The notes beneath the pieces were generated by a model. The model was not told where the DNA came from. It made no database searches and was given only the letters and a program-made list of their open reading frames with translations. From an uncultured Thiohalocapsa sp. (GTDB lineage Bacteria; Pseudomonadota; Gammaproteobacteria; Chromatiales; Chromatiaceae), in assembly GCF_913063425.1 (NCBI RefSeq), contig NZ_CAJXYK010000025.1:21959-85958 (forward strand): a stretch of 64,000 nucleotides of DNA, given 5' to 3'. Below, piece by piece: positions 9,166-18,268 of the stretch. The position numbers and the translations under genes are program-made. Each line of letters begins with the position of its first letter. Position 1 is the first letter of the stretch.

Positions 9166-9290
9166 GGTTCCCAAGCTCTGCTGCACTGATTCCCCTGGTT
9201 CCCAAGCTCTGCTTCGCTGGTTCGCTGGTTCCCAAGCTCTGCTTGGGAACCCGGCCCGGAAGCTCTGCTTCCCAACATGCGAAGCGGAGC
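9166..9290. repeat. Tandem palindromic repeat array (GGTTCCCAAGCTCTGCT units)
   Basis: GGTTCCCAAGCTCTGCT occurs at 9166-9182, 9197-9213 and 9227-9243, spaced 30-31 bp. The third copy completes a palindrome, GGTTCCCAAG-CTCTG-CTTGGGAACC (9227-9251). Degenerate units continue to about 9290. It lies just upstream of the 601-residue gene start. Confidence 0.85.
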
Positions 9291-9335
9291 ATTGAAACAC
9301 ATGCACCGCCGGGATCGACCGGAAAGCTGCTCAGC

Positions 9336-9366
9336 GTGCGCCGGGGGCATCGAGCCCCCGGCGCAC
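9336..9366. repeat. Perfect 13-bp stem hairpin
   Basis: GTGCGCCGGGGGC (9336-9348) pairs exactly with GCCCCCGGCGCAC (9354-9366) around a 5-base loop. It lies 40 bases past the stop of the CBS gene on the minus strand and could help end its transcript, although there is no T-tract. It adjoins a dispersed palindrome at 9370-9393. Confidence 0.7.
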
Positions 9367-9369
9367 GCA

Positions 9370-9393
9370 GCCGGCTGGAAGCCGGCGCTCCCC
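9370..9393. repeat. REP-like dispersed palindrome, copy 1
   Basis: GCCGGCTGGAAGCCGGCGCT followed by CCCC. Related sequences occur at 51084-51107 (inverted orientation) and 62655-62676, all between genes. Confidence 0.65.
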
Positions 9394-9405
9394 GGGGAGC
9401 GAGCG

Positions 9406-9867
9406 TCAGCCCGAGAGACCCTTCGCCAGATTGGAATGGAAAATGGCCTTGTGCACGTCACCCAGGCTCAACATGCCGACGACGGTTTTGCCCTCAGCGA
9501 CGGGGATGCGGCGAAAGTTGTGCTTGACCATGATGGTCGCTGCGCGCAGCAGGTGCATGTCCGGGTCCACGGTGACCGGGTTCGGGGTCATCAGGTCAGA
9601 CACCTTGAGGCCCAGGATTTCCTTGTAGCGGCCCATCTCCTTGTCGTAGTCCACGGAGTGCATGCCCTCGGCCATGAGGTTCTCCAGCTTCGGAAACAGG
9701 CTGTGCAGCAGATCGCGCTCGGCGATGATGCCCACCAGGGCGCCGTCGGCATCGATGACGGGCAGCCCCTGGAAGCGGTACAGCGTCATCAGCGACGCCA
9801 CTTCCATGATCTTCATGTCCGGCGTCACGGTGCGCACGGAGGTGTTCATCGCGTCTCTGACTTTCAT
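9406..9867 (-). CDS. Two-CBS-domain protein
   Basis: 153 residues made almost entirely of a CBS pair: residues about 5-60 (VRDAMNTSVRTVTPDMKIME ... VGIIAERDLLHSL) and 88-148 (VSDLMTPNPVTVDPD ... VGMLSLGDVHKAI). Such stand-alone modules bind adenine nucleotides and report energy state to partner proteins. The partner is not evident: both flanks are separate transcription units (SNF2 pair, RND gene). Confidence 0.92.
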   Translation of the reverse strand: MKVRDAMNTSVRTVTPDMKIMEVASLMTLYRFQGLPVIDADGALVGIIAERDLLHSLFPKLENLMAEGMHSVDYDKEMGRYKEILGLKVSDLMTPNPVTVDPDMHLLRAATIMVKHNFRRIPVAEGKTVVGMLSLGDVHKAIFHSNLAKGLSG

Positions 9868-10366
9868 GGCAGGCCCCCTCCGGGTCGTCGGATTGTTCTG
9901 GTCGGACGCGGATTATAGCCAGGCTCTCGGACGCCGTATGCGTGGCCGCCGCCTACCGCGAGGCGTGCAGCCGCGAGGCAGGCATGGCGCGGAAGCCGGC
10001 ATCCGAGGGGTGGGAGCCGTTCGCGCCCGGGGTGCGATTGGACGGCGGCCCGTCCAGCGCGGCATGACCCGCCATTGAGACTGGGCCGGTATTCGAATCC
10101 CGCCCAAGCACGGGCCGAGGTCGGTCGGGATGCTTGCCCGGTCTCAGAGCGCCCCAGCCACGGCGAATCGCAGAGCGCAGATCCGCACGGCGGACCTTGC
10201 TTGGAGGCTCGGCACCGCGCATCCGCCACCCAGATCTGGTGGATGCGCTGCGCTGATTCACCCTACATCCCCGGCAGTCGTCGCGGCCGGGAGGCCCCTC
10301 TCCCACGACAGCTGCGTTGGAAGCTCCTCGTGCCGCTGCCAGGCTGCTCATCGCTGGCCAGGCCAA
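9868..10366. other. Intergenic region with one dispersed repeat
   Basis: No convincing gene is seen. The region contains the inverted-repeat element at 10217-10266 and a T-loop-like stretch (ttcgaatcccgcc near 10090) that has no surrounding tRNA fold. Confidence 0.5.
10217..10266. repeat. Dispersed GGTGGATGCGCTG repeat, copy 1
   Basis: GCGCATCCGCCACC is followed after 6 bp by GGTGGATGCGCTGCGCT, then ATTCACCCTACA. Closely similar to 63542-63594. The arms can pair, forming a hairpin. Confidence 0.7.
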
Positions 10367-13300
10367 TCAGGGCTCCTCGCGGCGCTTGACCTGAATGCCG
10401 CGGCGCTGGCGGGCGCCGGCACGGCGGCGCGCGGACGGCGGCTGATCGTCAGGCGACTCCGCCGCTGCGCCCGAGCCGCCGGGCGCCGGCTTCTCGTGGC
10501 CGTTGAGCCCGCCCGCCGAGCGGCCGCTGTGCTGACCGCGCCCGGACGTCGCCCCGGCGGGCGGCGCTGGGTCGGCGCCCGATGATGCTGCGGCCCCGAC
10601 GGCGGCGCCCGACGGCTGGGCCGTGACCTTCTTCTTCGTGGTGGCCCGCTGCTTCGGCGGCGCTTTCTTCTTTGCCGTGGCCGCTGCACTGACCGCAGGC
10701 TTCTTGCGAGCCGAAGCCTTCTTCTTCGTGGTCTTCTTCGCCGCCGGCGTCTTGGTGGCCTGGCGCTGCGCCGGCGCCGCCCGGGAGCCGGCGTCGGCGG
10801 CGTCTTCGCGGCCGGCAGACCCGGCTTGCGAGCCGCGCACCGCTGCGCCGGCCGGCTGGCGCACCGGGGCCGCCGTTTTGCCACCCGCCGCCGCGGTGGA
10901 GGCCGCACGCGCCGCCTGCCCGGCCTGCCTGCCAAGGCCCCCGCCGCCTGGCGCGAAGCCCGCACCGGACGCCGAGCTGCCACCGGACGGCGGCCCCGAG
11001 CCGGGTCCGGGACCGGAGCCAGGGCCGGCTGGGCCCGAGCCGGGTCCCCGCCCGGGCAGGTCACCAGCCGAGCCCAGCGGCAGCAGACGCCAGAGCGCCG
11101 ACACCAGCCCTTGCACGGCACCGACGAGCCAGATGACGACCTCGGCCAGCAGGCCCCAGAGCCGCAGCCACAGGGGAGCGCGCGCGGGTGCGGAGCGCTT
11201 GCCGTCGCCGGGCACCTCCTCGACCTCGGCGTAGCGCCCGGACAGCGCGATCTCGCCGCTCTCGGTCTCGTGCAGGTAGAAGTGCCTGCGCAGGCTGATG
11301 CAGCCGAGCGGGATCACGATCACGGCCATCAGCGTCGCCACGCCGGCGCCGAAGAACAGGCTCACCGCCATGCCCTGGAAGATCGGGTCCTGGATGATGG
11401 CCCAGGCGCCCGCCATCAGGGTAAGGGACGTGATCAGGATCGGCCGCATGCGGATCTCGGCGCCGGACACCGCCGCCTCGCGCACGCTCTTGCCCTTGGC
11501 CACCTCCAGCTTCACGAACTCCACGATGAGGATGGACTGGCGCACAATGATGCCGCCGAGCGCGATGAGCCCGATCATGGAGGTGGCCGTGAATTCGGCC
11601 CCCATGAGCAGGTGCCCCGGGACGATGCCGATGAGGGTCAGCGGGATGGGCGACATGATGAGCCCGGCAAGGGCAAAGTCACGGAACTCCCAGACAATGA
11701 GCCCGTAGATCAGCAGCAGCGCGGCGATGAACGCGAGCCCCATATCGCGGAAGGTCTCGTAGGTGACCGTCCACTCGCCGCTCCACTCGAAGCCCGACAC
11801 CGAATCATCCGCGGGCGGACCGATGAGCCCCATGGGCATGCCGGTCATGGTCACGCCGTCCGGTGTGGTGTAGTCCGCGAGCCGGTCCTCCACCTCCAGC
11901 ATGCCGTAGATGGGCGCCCCGAGGCGGCCCTCCATCTCGCCCACGACGTATTCCATCGGCCGCAGATCCTTGTGGTAGATGATCGGGTCTTCGGTGCGCC
12001 TGACGAACTGCCCGAGCTCCGAGAGCGGGACCATCTCCCCACTCGGCGAGCGCAGCGGCAGGCTCGCCAGCGTCGTCAGGTGCGCCCGGTTCGACAGCGG
12101 CACCTGAAGCACGATGTAGGTGGGCTCCTGCACCGTGCCGCGCTTGACGTCGCCGACCTTGAAGCCGCCCATGGCCATGGCCAGGGCCTGGTTGATGGCA
12201 TCGACGGAAATGCCGCGGCGCACGGCCTTCTCGGTGTCAACGTCGAAGCGCCAGTAGTCGTAGGGCTCGGCCATGTAGTTGTCGACATCGACGATGCCGT
12301 GCGCGTCCTCGAACATCTCGGTCATGTCGCGCGCCACCTGCCGGCGGACCTCTTCGCTCGGGCCATAGACCTCGGCCACCACGGTCTGCAGCACCGGCGG
12401 CCCGGGCGGCATCTCCACCACGGCGATGCGTGCGCCCAGATTGTGGGCCAGCGGCGTCAGCAGCTCCCGGGCTTCGACGGCGATCGCGTGGCTGCCCCGC
12501 TCGCGCGCCTGCTTGTCCTTCAGCATCACCAGCAGGTCCCCCTCCCAGGGGTTCTCGCGCAGGTAGTAGTGGCGGACCATGCCGTTGAAGTTGAAGGGCT
12601 GGGCGGTGCCGGCGTAGGTCTGTATCGCCTCGACCTCGGGGATCTCCCGCGCCTTCTCGGCGAGCTGGCGGACGACATTGGCGGTCTCCGGCAGTGCAGT
12701 GCCCTCCGGCATGTTGACGACGACGCTGAACTCCGGCTTGTTGTCGAAGGGCAGCATCTTCACCGGCACCGTCTGGGTGTAGAACAGCAGGCAGACACCG
12801 GCGGTGGCGGCGATGACCAGCACCAGGAAGGACAGGCCGAGCGTGCGGCTCTCGATCAGCGGCGTCACCAGGGGCCGGTAGAAGCGGCCGATGATGCGGC
12901 GGGTGACCTCCTCGCGCCGCTCGGCCTTCGCGAGCGCCGCCGGGCGCGGGCGCACGCGCAGCGCGAACCAGGGCGTGAAGACGAAGGCCGCGATGAGCGA
13001 GAAGAACATGGCCGAGGAGCCGAGCACCGGGATCGGGCGCATGTAGGGCCCCATCAGGCCGCTCACCCAGCCCATGGGCAGCAGCGCGGCGATGATGGTG
13101 AAGGTGGCGAGAATGGTGGGGTTGCCCACCTCGTCCACCGCCGCCACGGCCTCGGCGATGGAGGTCTTACCCACCTCCAGCCAGTGCCGGAAGATGTTCT
13201 CCACCACCACGGTGGCGTCGTCCACCAGAATGCCGATGGCGAAGATCAGCGCGAACAGGCTCACCCGGTCGATGGTGTAGTCCACCACCATCGCCCACCA

Positions 13301-14536
13301 GATGGTGAGCAGAATCACCACCGGAATGACGGTGATGACCACGAAGGCCGCCCGTGCGCCGAGTCCCACCAGGCACAGGATCGAGACGATCACCGCCGCC
13401 TCGAACATGGCCTTCAGCAGCTCATTGACCTTGTCGTTGGCGGTCTTGCCGTAATTGCGGGTGATTTCGACATGGACATTGGTGGGAATCAGTGTGCCCT
13501 TGAGCTTCTCGAGCTTATCGAGCACCGCCCGCGCCACGATCACGCCGTTGGTCTTCTCCTTCTTGGCGATGGCCAGCGTCACTGCCTGCGCGCCGTCGGC
13601 CACCAGATCGCCCGCGTAGGCCGGCCCGGTGAAGTGGGTGACCACCTCCTTGGCGTCCTCGGGCATGTGCTCCACCACGGCGACGTCGCGCACATAGACC
13701 GGGTAGCCGCCCTGGGTGCCCACCACCAGCTTTGAGACATCCTCCGCCGTGCGCAGGAAGGCGCCCGAGTAGACGTTGAAGGCGGCACCCTGGGACTCGC
13801 TGCGCCCGGTGGCCCGCTCCGCATTGGCGCTCTGAATGGTGCCGGCGATGCGGTCCAGCGTGACGCCATAGCCGGCGAGGCGCTCCATCAGCACCTCCAC
13901 CCGGATCTGCTCCTCGCGGCCACCCACCACGAAGCCCTTGCCCGTGTCCTTCACCGAGCCCAGCTCCTGCAGCACATCGAGCGCCAGGGTGCGCAGCTGC
14001 GCATCGCCCACGTCGTCCGACCACAGCGTCGCCGTCACCACCGGCACGTCGTCGACGCTCACCGGCTTCACCAGCGGCATCTGCACGTCCGGCGGCATCT
14101 TGTCGAGATTCGACTGGAGCTTGTCGTGCACCTTGACGATGGACGGGCCCATCTCCTCGCCCACGTAGAATCGCACCGTGACGATGGCCGCCCCACGCTG
14201 GGTGGCGGAGTAGACATGCCGCACCCCGGGGATCTCCTTCATGATCCGTTCCAGGGGCTCCGTCACCATGCTCTCCACCTGCTTGGCGGAGGCGCCCGGG
14301 TACTGCACGAAGATGTCGATCATCGGCACGGAGATCTGCGGATCTTCCTGCCGGGGCGTGAACAGCAGGCCGATCAGGCCGATGCACAGACATGCGATCA
14401 GCAGCATCGGCGTGACAGGCGTGTTGATGAAGGCCCGCGCGATGCGGCCGGCGAGTCCGAGCGCCTGCTGCTGTCCGCCGTCCCTGGCCGACCCTCGATC
14501 CTCCTGCGGCGGCGGTCTGCTGCTGTCGTCGGCCAT
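10367..14536 (-). CDS. RND-family efflux transporter with unusual Lys/Ala/Pro-rich C-terminal tail
   Basis: 1389 residues; a typical RND permease has 1000-1080. The first ~1090 residues are a complete AcrB-like inner-membrane proton antiporter: TM1 near residue 40, large periplasmic loops, and the central TM block with LFALIFAIGILVDDATVVVE (proton-relay acidic residues). The second half repeats the arrangement with GGIIVRQSILIVEFVKLEVA. After a last hydrophobic segment (WLRLWGLLAEVVIWLVGAV, about 1120-1145), a Gly/Pro-rich linker (1155-1230) leads to a histone-H1/AlgP-like stretch with KKTTKKKASARKKP near 1265. The tail would be cytoplasmic. No periplasmic adaptor or outer-membrane channel gene is adjacent. 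The substrate is unknown. Confidence 0.88.
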   Translation of the reverse strand: MADDSSRPPPQEDRGSARDGGQQQALGLAGRIARAFINTPVTPMLLIACLCIGLIGLLFTPRQEDPQISVPMIDIFVQYPGASAKQVESMVTEPLERIMKEIPGVRHVYSATQRGAAIVTVRFYVGEEMGPSIVKVHDKLQSNLDKMPPDVQMPLVKPVSVDDVPVVTATLWSDDVGDAQLRTLALDVLQELGSVKDTGKGFVVGGREEQIRVEVLMERLAGYGVTLDRIAGTIQSANAERATGRSESQGAAFNVYSGAFLRTAEDVSKLVVGTQGGYPVYVRDVAVVEHMPEDAKEVVTHFTGPAYAGDLVADGAQAVTLAIAKKEKTNGVIVARAVLDKLEKLKGTLIPTNVHVEITRNYGKTANDKVNELLKAMFEAAVIVSILCLVGLGARAAFVVITVIPVVILLTIWWAMVVDYTIDRVSLFALIFAIGILVDDATVVVENIFRHWLEVGKTSIAEAVAAVDEVGNPTILATFTIIAALLPMGWVSGLMGPYMRPIPVLGSSAMFFSLIAAFVFTPWFALRVRPRPAALAKAERREEVTRRIIGRFYRPLVTPLIESRTLGLSFLVLVIAATAGVCLLFYTQTVPVKMLPFDNKPEFSVVVNMPEGTALPETANVVRQLAEKAREIPEVEAIQTYAGTAQPFNFNGMVRHYYLRENPWEGDLLVMLKDKQARERGSHAIAVEARELLTPLAHNLGARIAVVEMPPGPPVLQTVVAEVYGPSEEVRRQVARDMTEMFEDAHGIVDVDNYMAEPYDYWRFDVDTEKAVRRGISVDAINQALAMAMGGFKVGDVKRGTVQEPTYIVLQVPLSNRAHLTTLASLPLRSPSGEMVPLSELGQFVRRTEDPIIYHKDLRPMEYVVGEMEGRLGAPIYGMLEVEDRLADYTTPDGVTMTGMPMGLIGPPADDSVSGFEWSGEWTVTYETFRDMGLAFIAALLLIYGLIVWEFRDFALAGLIMSPIPLTLIGIVPGHLLMGAEFTATSMIGLIALGGIIVRQSILIVEFVKLEVAKGKSVREAAVSGAEIRMRPILITSLTLMAGAWAIIQDPIFQGMAVSLFFGAGVATLMAVIVIPLGCISLRRHFYLHETESGEIALSGRYAEVEEVPGDGKRSAPARAPLWLRLWGLLAEVVIWLVGAVQGLVSALWRLLPLGSAGDLPGRGPGSGPAGPGSGPGPGSGPPSGGSSASGAGFAPGGGGLGRQAGQAARAASTAAAGGKTAAPVRQPAGAAVRGSQAGSAGREDAADAGSRAAPAQRQATKTPAAKKTTKKKASARKKPAVSAAATAKKKAPPKQRATTKKKVTAQPSGAAVGAAASSGADPAPPAGATSGRGQHSGRSAGGLNGHEKPAPGGSGAAAESPDDQPPSARRRAGARQRRGIQVKRREEP

Positions 14537-14778
14537 AAGCGTTTACTCAGTGGCGAAATTATCTGGTTTTGTCTGCAGGCAACGCTGACCTCTACTGCTG
14601 GTGCGCTGAGCCATCCCCCAAATCTAAAACAGAAATGGACGCCGTTCCAAAGGGGCGTGCGATATGCGCCTCAGAACCGACAAACGACTATGGATCAGTA
14701 CGTTAGCGTTTGCTAAAATACCGGGATTGTTTGGTCAGGAGTCTGGGCATCGGCCCGGCCTCGGGAGCAATCTCTGAC

Positions 14779-15000
14779 ATGTACTTCGACAATCTCACCA
14801 TCGCCGGCATGCTGGTCGCCGGCGCCTATGCGCTGCTGCCCGTGCTGTTCGGCCGCGAGCTCTGGCGGGTGCGCGAGGATGACGCCGAAGCCGCCCCGCT
14901 GCCCCCTGCCGCCCCAACGTACAACCCGACTGCCACCCCGGCGGTCGCCGAGCAGGCGCGCCGGGCCAACGAGCTGGCGCGGGCGACACCCTGCGCTTGA
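14779..15000 (+). CDS. Small single-span membrane protein
   Basis: 73 residues: MYFDNLTIAGMLVAGAYALL, then PVLFGRELW, forms one transmembrane helix, followed by a short polar, proline-rich tail. I recognise no family. The start at 14779 is chosen because the hydrophobic helix follows directly; the same frame extends upstream to 14710. It stands alone between the RND gene and the aldehyde dehydrogenase. Confidence 0.5.
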   Translation: MYFDNLTIAGMLVAGAYALLPVLFGRELWRVREDDAEAAPLPPAAPTYNPTATPAVAEQARRANELARATPCA

Positions 15001-15411
15001 GGCCGGCCGACCCACGGCCGGTGCCGGGGCTCCTCTCCCGCGCCTGATCCGGCCGCCTGATCCCGATCCCCGGTCGCAACGGTCGGTTGCACCGGTCCGT
15101 TGCAACCGTCTGGTGCAGCCCGCTGGCGCAGCCGGCTCGCGCTTCTGTCCGGGGCGCCTGCCTGCATCACACCTGACCCGGGCCGACCAGGGCAGCTCGC
15201 CCAAGCGCCGCATCCGAGCGCCGGTTGCCGCGGCGCCCGCTCCCCCGAGCGCGCAAGCAGCAGCGGAGGCGACGCGCCGCAACGCCAACCTTTTCCCAAC
15301 CTCCACCGGCTAGTCTCCCCCCGGCTCGCGCCACGCGGACGCCGCACATGCGACCGCGCGCCGCATCCGCACAGACAAGACAAGGCCCCACCCGGCCGAA
15401 GGAGTGTTCCG
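15001..15411. promoter_or_regulatory. Upstream region of the aldehyde dehydrogenase gene
   Basis: No gene is seen. Nested inverted repeats lie at 15076-15108. A strong ribosome binding site (AAGGAG, 15399-15404) sits 7 bases before the dehydrogenase ATG. Confidence 0.5.
15076..15108. promoter_or_regulatory. Nested inverted repeats, candidate operator
   Basis: GCAAC-GGTCG-GTTGC (15076-15090) overlaps CGGTTGCA (15084-15091), which pairs exactly with TGCAACCG (15101-15108) across 9 bp. A site for the GAF-domain regulator encoded downstream is possible; this is inference. Confidence 0.45.
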
Positions 15412-16932
15412 ATGATCTACGCAACCCCCAACAGCGACGGTGCCGTCGTCCACTTCAAGCCCCGTTACGACAACTTCATCGGCGGCGAGTGGGTGCCGCC
15501 GGTGGCGGGCAGCTACTTCGACAACGTCTCGCCGGTGAACGGCAAACCGTTCTGCGAGATTCCCCGCTCCGGTGCGGCCGACATCGACCTGGCGCTGGAC
15601 GCGGCGCATGCCGCCAAGGACGCCTGGGGCCGCACCTCGGTAACCGCGCGCGCGAACATCCTGCTCAAGATCGCCGATCGCATCGAGGCCAACCTGGAGC
15701 AGCTCGCGGTGGCGGAGACCTGGGACAACGGCAAGGCCGTACGCGAGACCCTCAACGCCGATATCCCGCTGTGCGTCGATCACTTCCGCTACTTCGCCGG
15801 CTGCATCCGCGCCCAGGAGGGCAGCATCGGCGAAATCGACGAGCACACCGTCGCCTACCACTTCCACGAGCCGCTCGGCGTCGTCGGCCAGATCATCCCC
15901 TGGAACTTCCCGCTGCTGATGGCGGCCTGGAAGCTCGCCCCGGCGCTCGCCGCCGGCAACTGCGTGGTCCTGAAGCCCGCCGAGCAGACACCGGCGTCCA
16001 TCCTGGTGCTGATGGAGCTGATCGCCGACCTGCTGCCCGCCGGCGTGCTGAACGTCGTCAACGGCTACGGCGAGGAGGCCGGCAAGGCGCTCGCCACCAG
16101 CCGGCGCATCGCCAAGATCGCCTTCACCGGCTCCACCCCGGTGGGCGCGAAGATCATGCGCTACGCCGCAGACAACATCATCCCGTCCACCGTGGAGCTG
16201 GGCGGCAAGTCGCCGAATGTTTACTTCGCCGACGTGCTGGAGCAGGAGGACGACTTCGTCAGCAAGTGTGTGGAGGGCGCGGTGCTGGCCTTCTTCAACC
16301 AGGGCGAGGTCTGCACCTGCCCGTCCCGGCTCCTGGTGCAGGAGTCCATGTACGAGCGCTTCATCGACCTCGTCATCCAGCGCTCGCGCGAGATCAAGCG
16401 CGGCAACCCGCTGGACACCGACGTCATGGTGGGCGCCCAGGCCTCGCAGGAGCAGTACGACAAGATCCTGGGCTACATCCAGATCGGCCGCGACGAGGGC
16501 GCCGAGGTGCTGATCGGCGGCGAGCCCGAGCGCATGGACGCCGACCACGACCAGGGCTTCTACATCCAGCCCACGCTGCTCAAGGGCACCAATGACATGC
16601 GGGTGTTCCAGGAGGAGATCTTCGGCCCCGTGGTGTCCGTGACCACCTTCCGGGACGAGGCCGATGCGCTGCGCATCGCCAATGATACGGACTTCGGCCT
16701 CGGCGCCGGACTCTGGACCCGCGACATGAACCTCGCCTACCGCATGGGCCGCGGCATCCAGGCCGGGCGCGTCTGGACCAACTGCTACCACCACTACCCG
16801 GCGCACGCGGCCTTCGGCGGCTACAAGAAGTCCGGCGTCGGCCGCGAGACCCACAAGATGATGCTCGACCACTATCAGCAGACCAAGAACATGCTGGTGA
16901 GCTATGACGTGAGCCCCCTCGGGTTCTTCTGA
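15412..16932 (+). CDS. NAD-dependent aldehyde dehydrogenase (ExaC/AldB-like)
   Basis: 506 residues, the exact length class of ExaC-type dehydrogenases that oxidise acetaldehyde and other short aldehydes to acids with NAD. Cofactor and catalytic features are visible: [31 protein letters not shown], the general base Glu in VELGGKSPN (near residue 266), and the nucleophile Cys in [11 protein letters not shown] (near 303). [22 protein letters not shown] is the normal end. A canonical ribosome binding site fixes the start. A GAF-domain regulator 1.3 kb downstream, on the other strand, is of a kind often found with such genes. Confidence 0.93.
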   Translation: MIYATPNSDGAVVHFKPRYDNFIGGEWVPPVAGSYFDNVSPVNGKPFCEIPRSGAADIDLALDAAHAAKDAWGRTSVTARANILLKIADRIEANLEQLAVAETWDNGKAVRETLNADIPLCVDHFRYFAGCIRAQEGSIGEIDEHTVAYHFHEPLGVVGQIIPWNFPLLMAAWKLAPALAAGNCVVLKPAEQTPASILVLMELIADLLPAGVLNVVNGYGEEAGKALATSRRIAKIAFTGSTPVGAKIMRYAADNIIPSTVELGGKSPNVYFADVLEQEDDFVSKCVEGAVLAFFNQGEVCTCPSRLLVQESMYERFIDLVIQRSREIKRGNPLDTDVMVGAQASQEQYDKILGYIQIGRDEGAEVLIGGEPERMDADHDQGFYIQPTLLKGTNDMRVFQEEIFGPVVSVTTFRDEADALRIANDTDFGLGAGLWTRDMNLAYRMGRGIQAGRVWTNCYHHYPAHAAFGGYKKSGVGRETHKMMLDHYQQTKNMLVSYDVSPLGFF

Positions 16933-16943
16933 CCGGCGTGCCC

Positions 16944-16975
16944 CGCCCGGCACGTCTGGCGCGGCGTGCCGGGCG
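16944..16975. terminator. 11-bp GC-rich hairpin after the aldehyde dehydrogenase gene
   Basis: CGCCCGGCACG (16944-16954) pairs exactly with CGTGCCGGGCG (16965-16975) around a 10-base loop, 12 bases past the stop codon. There is no T-tract, so it may act as an attenuator or mRNA 3' end barrier before selO. Confidence 0.45.
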
Positions 16976-17005
16976 GCCGGCGACGGCCGATGATGCTGCC
17001 CTGAC

Positions 17006-18082
17006 ATGCCGGCCCTCCCGCCATCGGCGCTGCACCAGCCCCTGCTGCACCTGGGGCCGGACTTCTTCACCGAGCTGTCCCCCCGGCCGCTCACCAACCC
17101 GGAGCTCGTCGCCTGCGACCCCGACGCCGCGGCCCTCATCGGCCTCGCCCCCGACGACTGCGCCGCCGGCGCCTGGCTCGACCTCCTGAGCGGCCGCCGC
17201 CTGCCGCGCGGCTGCCGCCCGCTGGCGCTGGACTACGCCGGGCACCAGTTCGGGCGCTTCAACCCCTTTCTCGGCGACGGCCGGGTGCTGGTGCTCGGCA
17301 GCATCGTGACCGAACGGGGCCGCCTGGAGCTGAGCCTCAAGGGCGCCGGGCGCACCCCCTACGCCCGCGAGGCAGACGGCCGCGCCGGGCTCACCGAGTG
17401 CCTGCACGAGCTGGACCTGAGCCGGCGGCTCGCCGGCCTCGGCATCCCCACCGCACGCTGCCTCTGCGTCATCGCCGGCGACGAGCAGGTGGACCGCGGG
17501 GGCTTCGAGCGCGCGGCCATCCTGGTGCGGCTGGCCCCGAGCCATCTGCGCTTCGGCACCTTCGAGAACTGCTTTTTCAAGCGCGATACGCTCGGCCTGC
17601 GGCGGCTGGCGGATTACCTCATCGCACACCACTGCGCCGGGCGCGTGCCCGCGGGCGACGACCGCCACGCCGCGCTGTTCCGGGCCATGGTGCTGGACAC
17701 CGCGGACCTCATCGCCCACTGGCAGGCCGCCGGCTTCACCCACGGCATGATGAACACCGACAACCAGTCCGCGGTGGGCGTGACGCTGGACCTCGGTGCC
17801 GCGGCCTTTGTGCCGGCTGACGGCACTGCCGCGGAGCGCGACGCCTTCGTCGCCAGCCCGCTCGACGACAAGGGCCGCTACGCCTTCGGCGCGCAGCCGA
17901 CCATCGGCCTCTGGAACTGCAACGTGCTCGCCCGCGCCCTGTCGCCAATCATCCCGGCGGAGGCCCTGCGCGAGGCGCTGCGGGCCTACGAGCCCCATTA
18001 CCTGCGACAGTTCGAGGCACGGCGCGCAGCCCGACAGCAAGCCGTGGTCCACTCGCCTCGCGAGCCCAACCCGGGCTCGTAA
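17006..18082 (+). CDS. selO: SelO/YdiU-family pseudokinase AMPylase, short form
   Basis: 358 residues; YdiU/SelO proteins usually have about 480. They use ATP in an inverted pose to transfer AMP to Ser/Thr/Tyr in response to oxidative stress. Family motifs are present: LALDYAGHQFGRFNPFLGDG, LELSLKGAGRTPYAR (nucleotide-contacting Lys), VRLAPSHLRFGTFE, HGMMNTDNQSAVGVTLDLG (catalytic Asn and metal Asp), and GRYAFGAQPTIGLWNCNVLA. The reading frame ends soon after, so the usual C-terminal ~120 residues, including the conserved end, are missing. The kinase-like core is kept, so activity is possible but uncertain. It follows the aldehyde dehydrogenase by 73 bp. Confidence 0.85.
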   Translation: MPALPPSALHQPLLHLGPDFFTELSPRPLTNPELVACDPDAAALIGLAPDDCAAGAWLDLLSGRRLPRGCRPLALDYAGHQFGRFNPFLGDGRVLVLGSIVTERGRLELSLKGAGRTPYAREADGRAGLTECLHELDLSRRLAGLGIPTARCLCVIAGDEQVDRGGFERAAILVRLAPSHLRFGTFENCFFKRDTLGLRRLADYLIAHHCAGRVPAGDDRHAALFRAMVLDTADLIAHWQAAGFTHGMMNTDNQSAVGVTLDLGAAAFVPADGTAAERDAFVASPLDDKGRYAFGAQPTIGLWNCNVLARALSPIIPAEALREALRAYEPHYLRQFEARRAARQQAVVHSPREPNPGS

Positions 18083-18268
18083 CGACACAGGGCGGCGCCA
18101 CGACGCCTCGACGCTCTGCGCCCAGCCGCCGCGCGCACCAGAGCACCCGCGCCTCCACACCGCCCAACCCGCAGCGCGGAGCGCCACCGGATGCGCGACA
18201 CCGCCGGGCGGTGTTGCGAGATCACACACATCAACCGGGCTTCAGAACTTGAACCGCCCGTTCCAGGA

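Noticed and set aside
9166..9290. CRISPR array
   Set aside because: Units are palindromic, the spacers are near-identical repeats of the same sequence, and no cas genes exist in the window.
10078..10110. tRNA-like T-loop (ttcgaatcccgcc)
   Set aside because: No acceptor, D or anticodon stems could be drawn around it.
10826..13735. 969-codon plus-strand frame opposite the RND gene
   Set aside because: His/Arg/Gln/Asp-rich pseudo-protein, a mirror of the RND reading frame; no family features.
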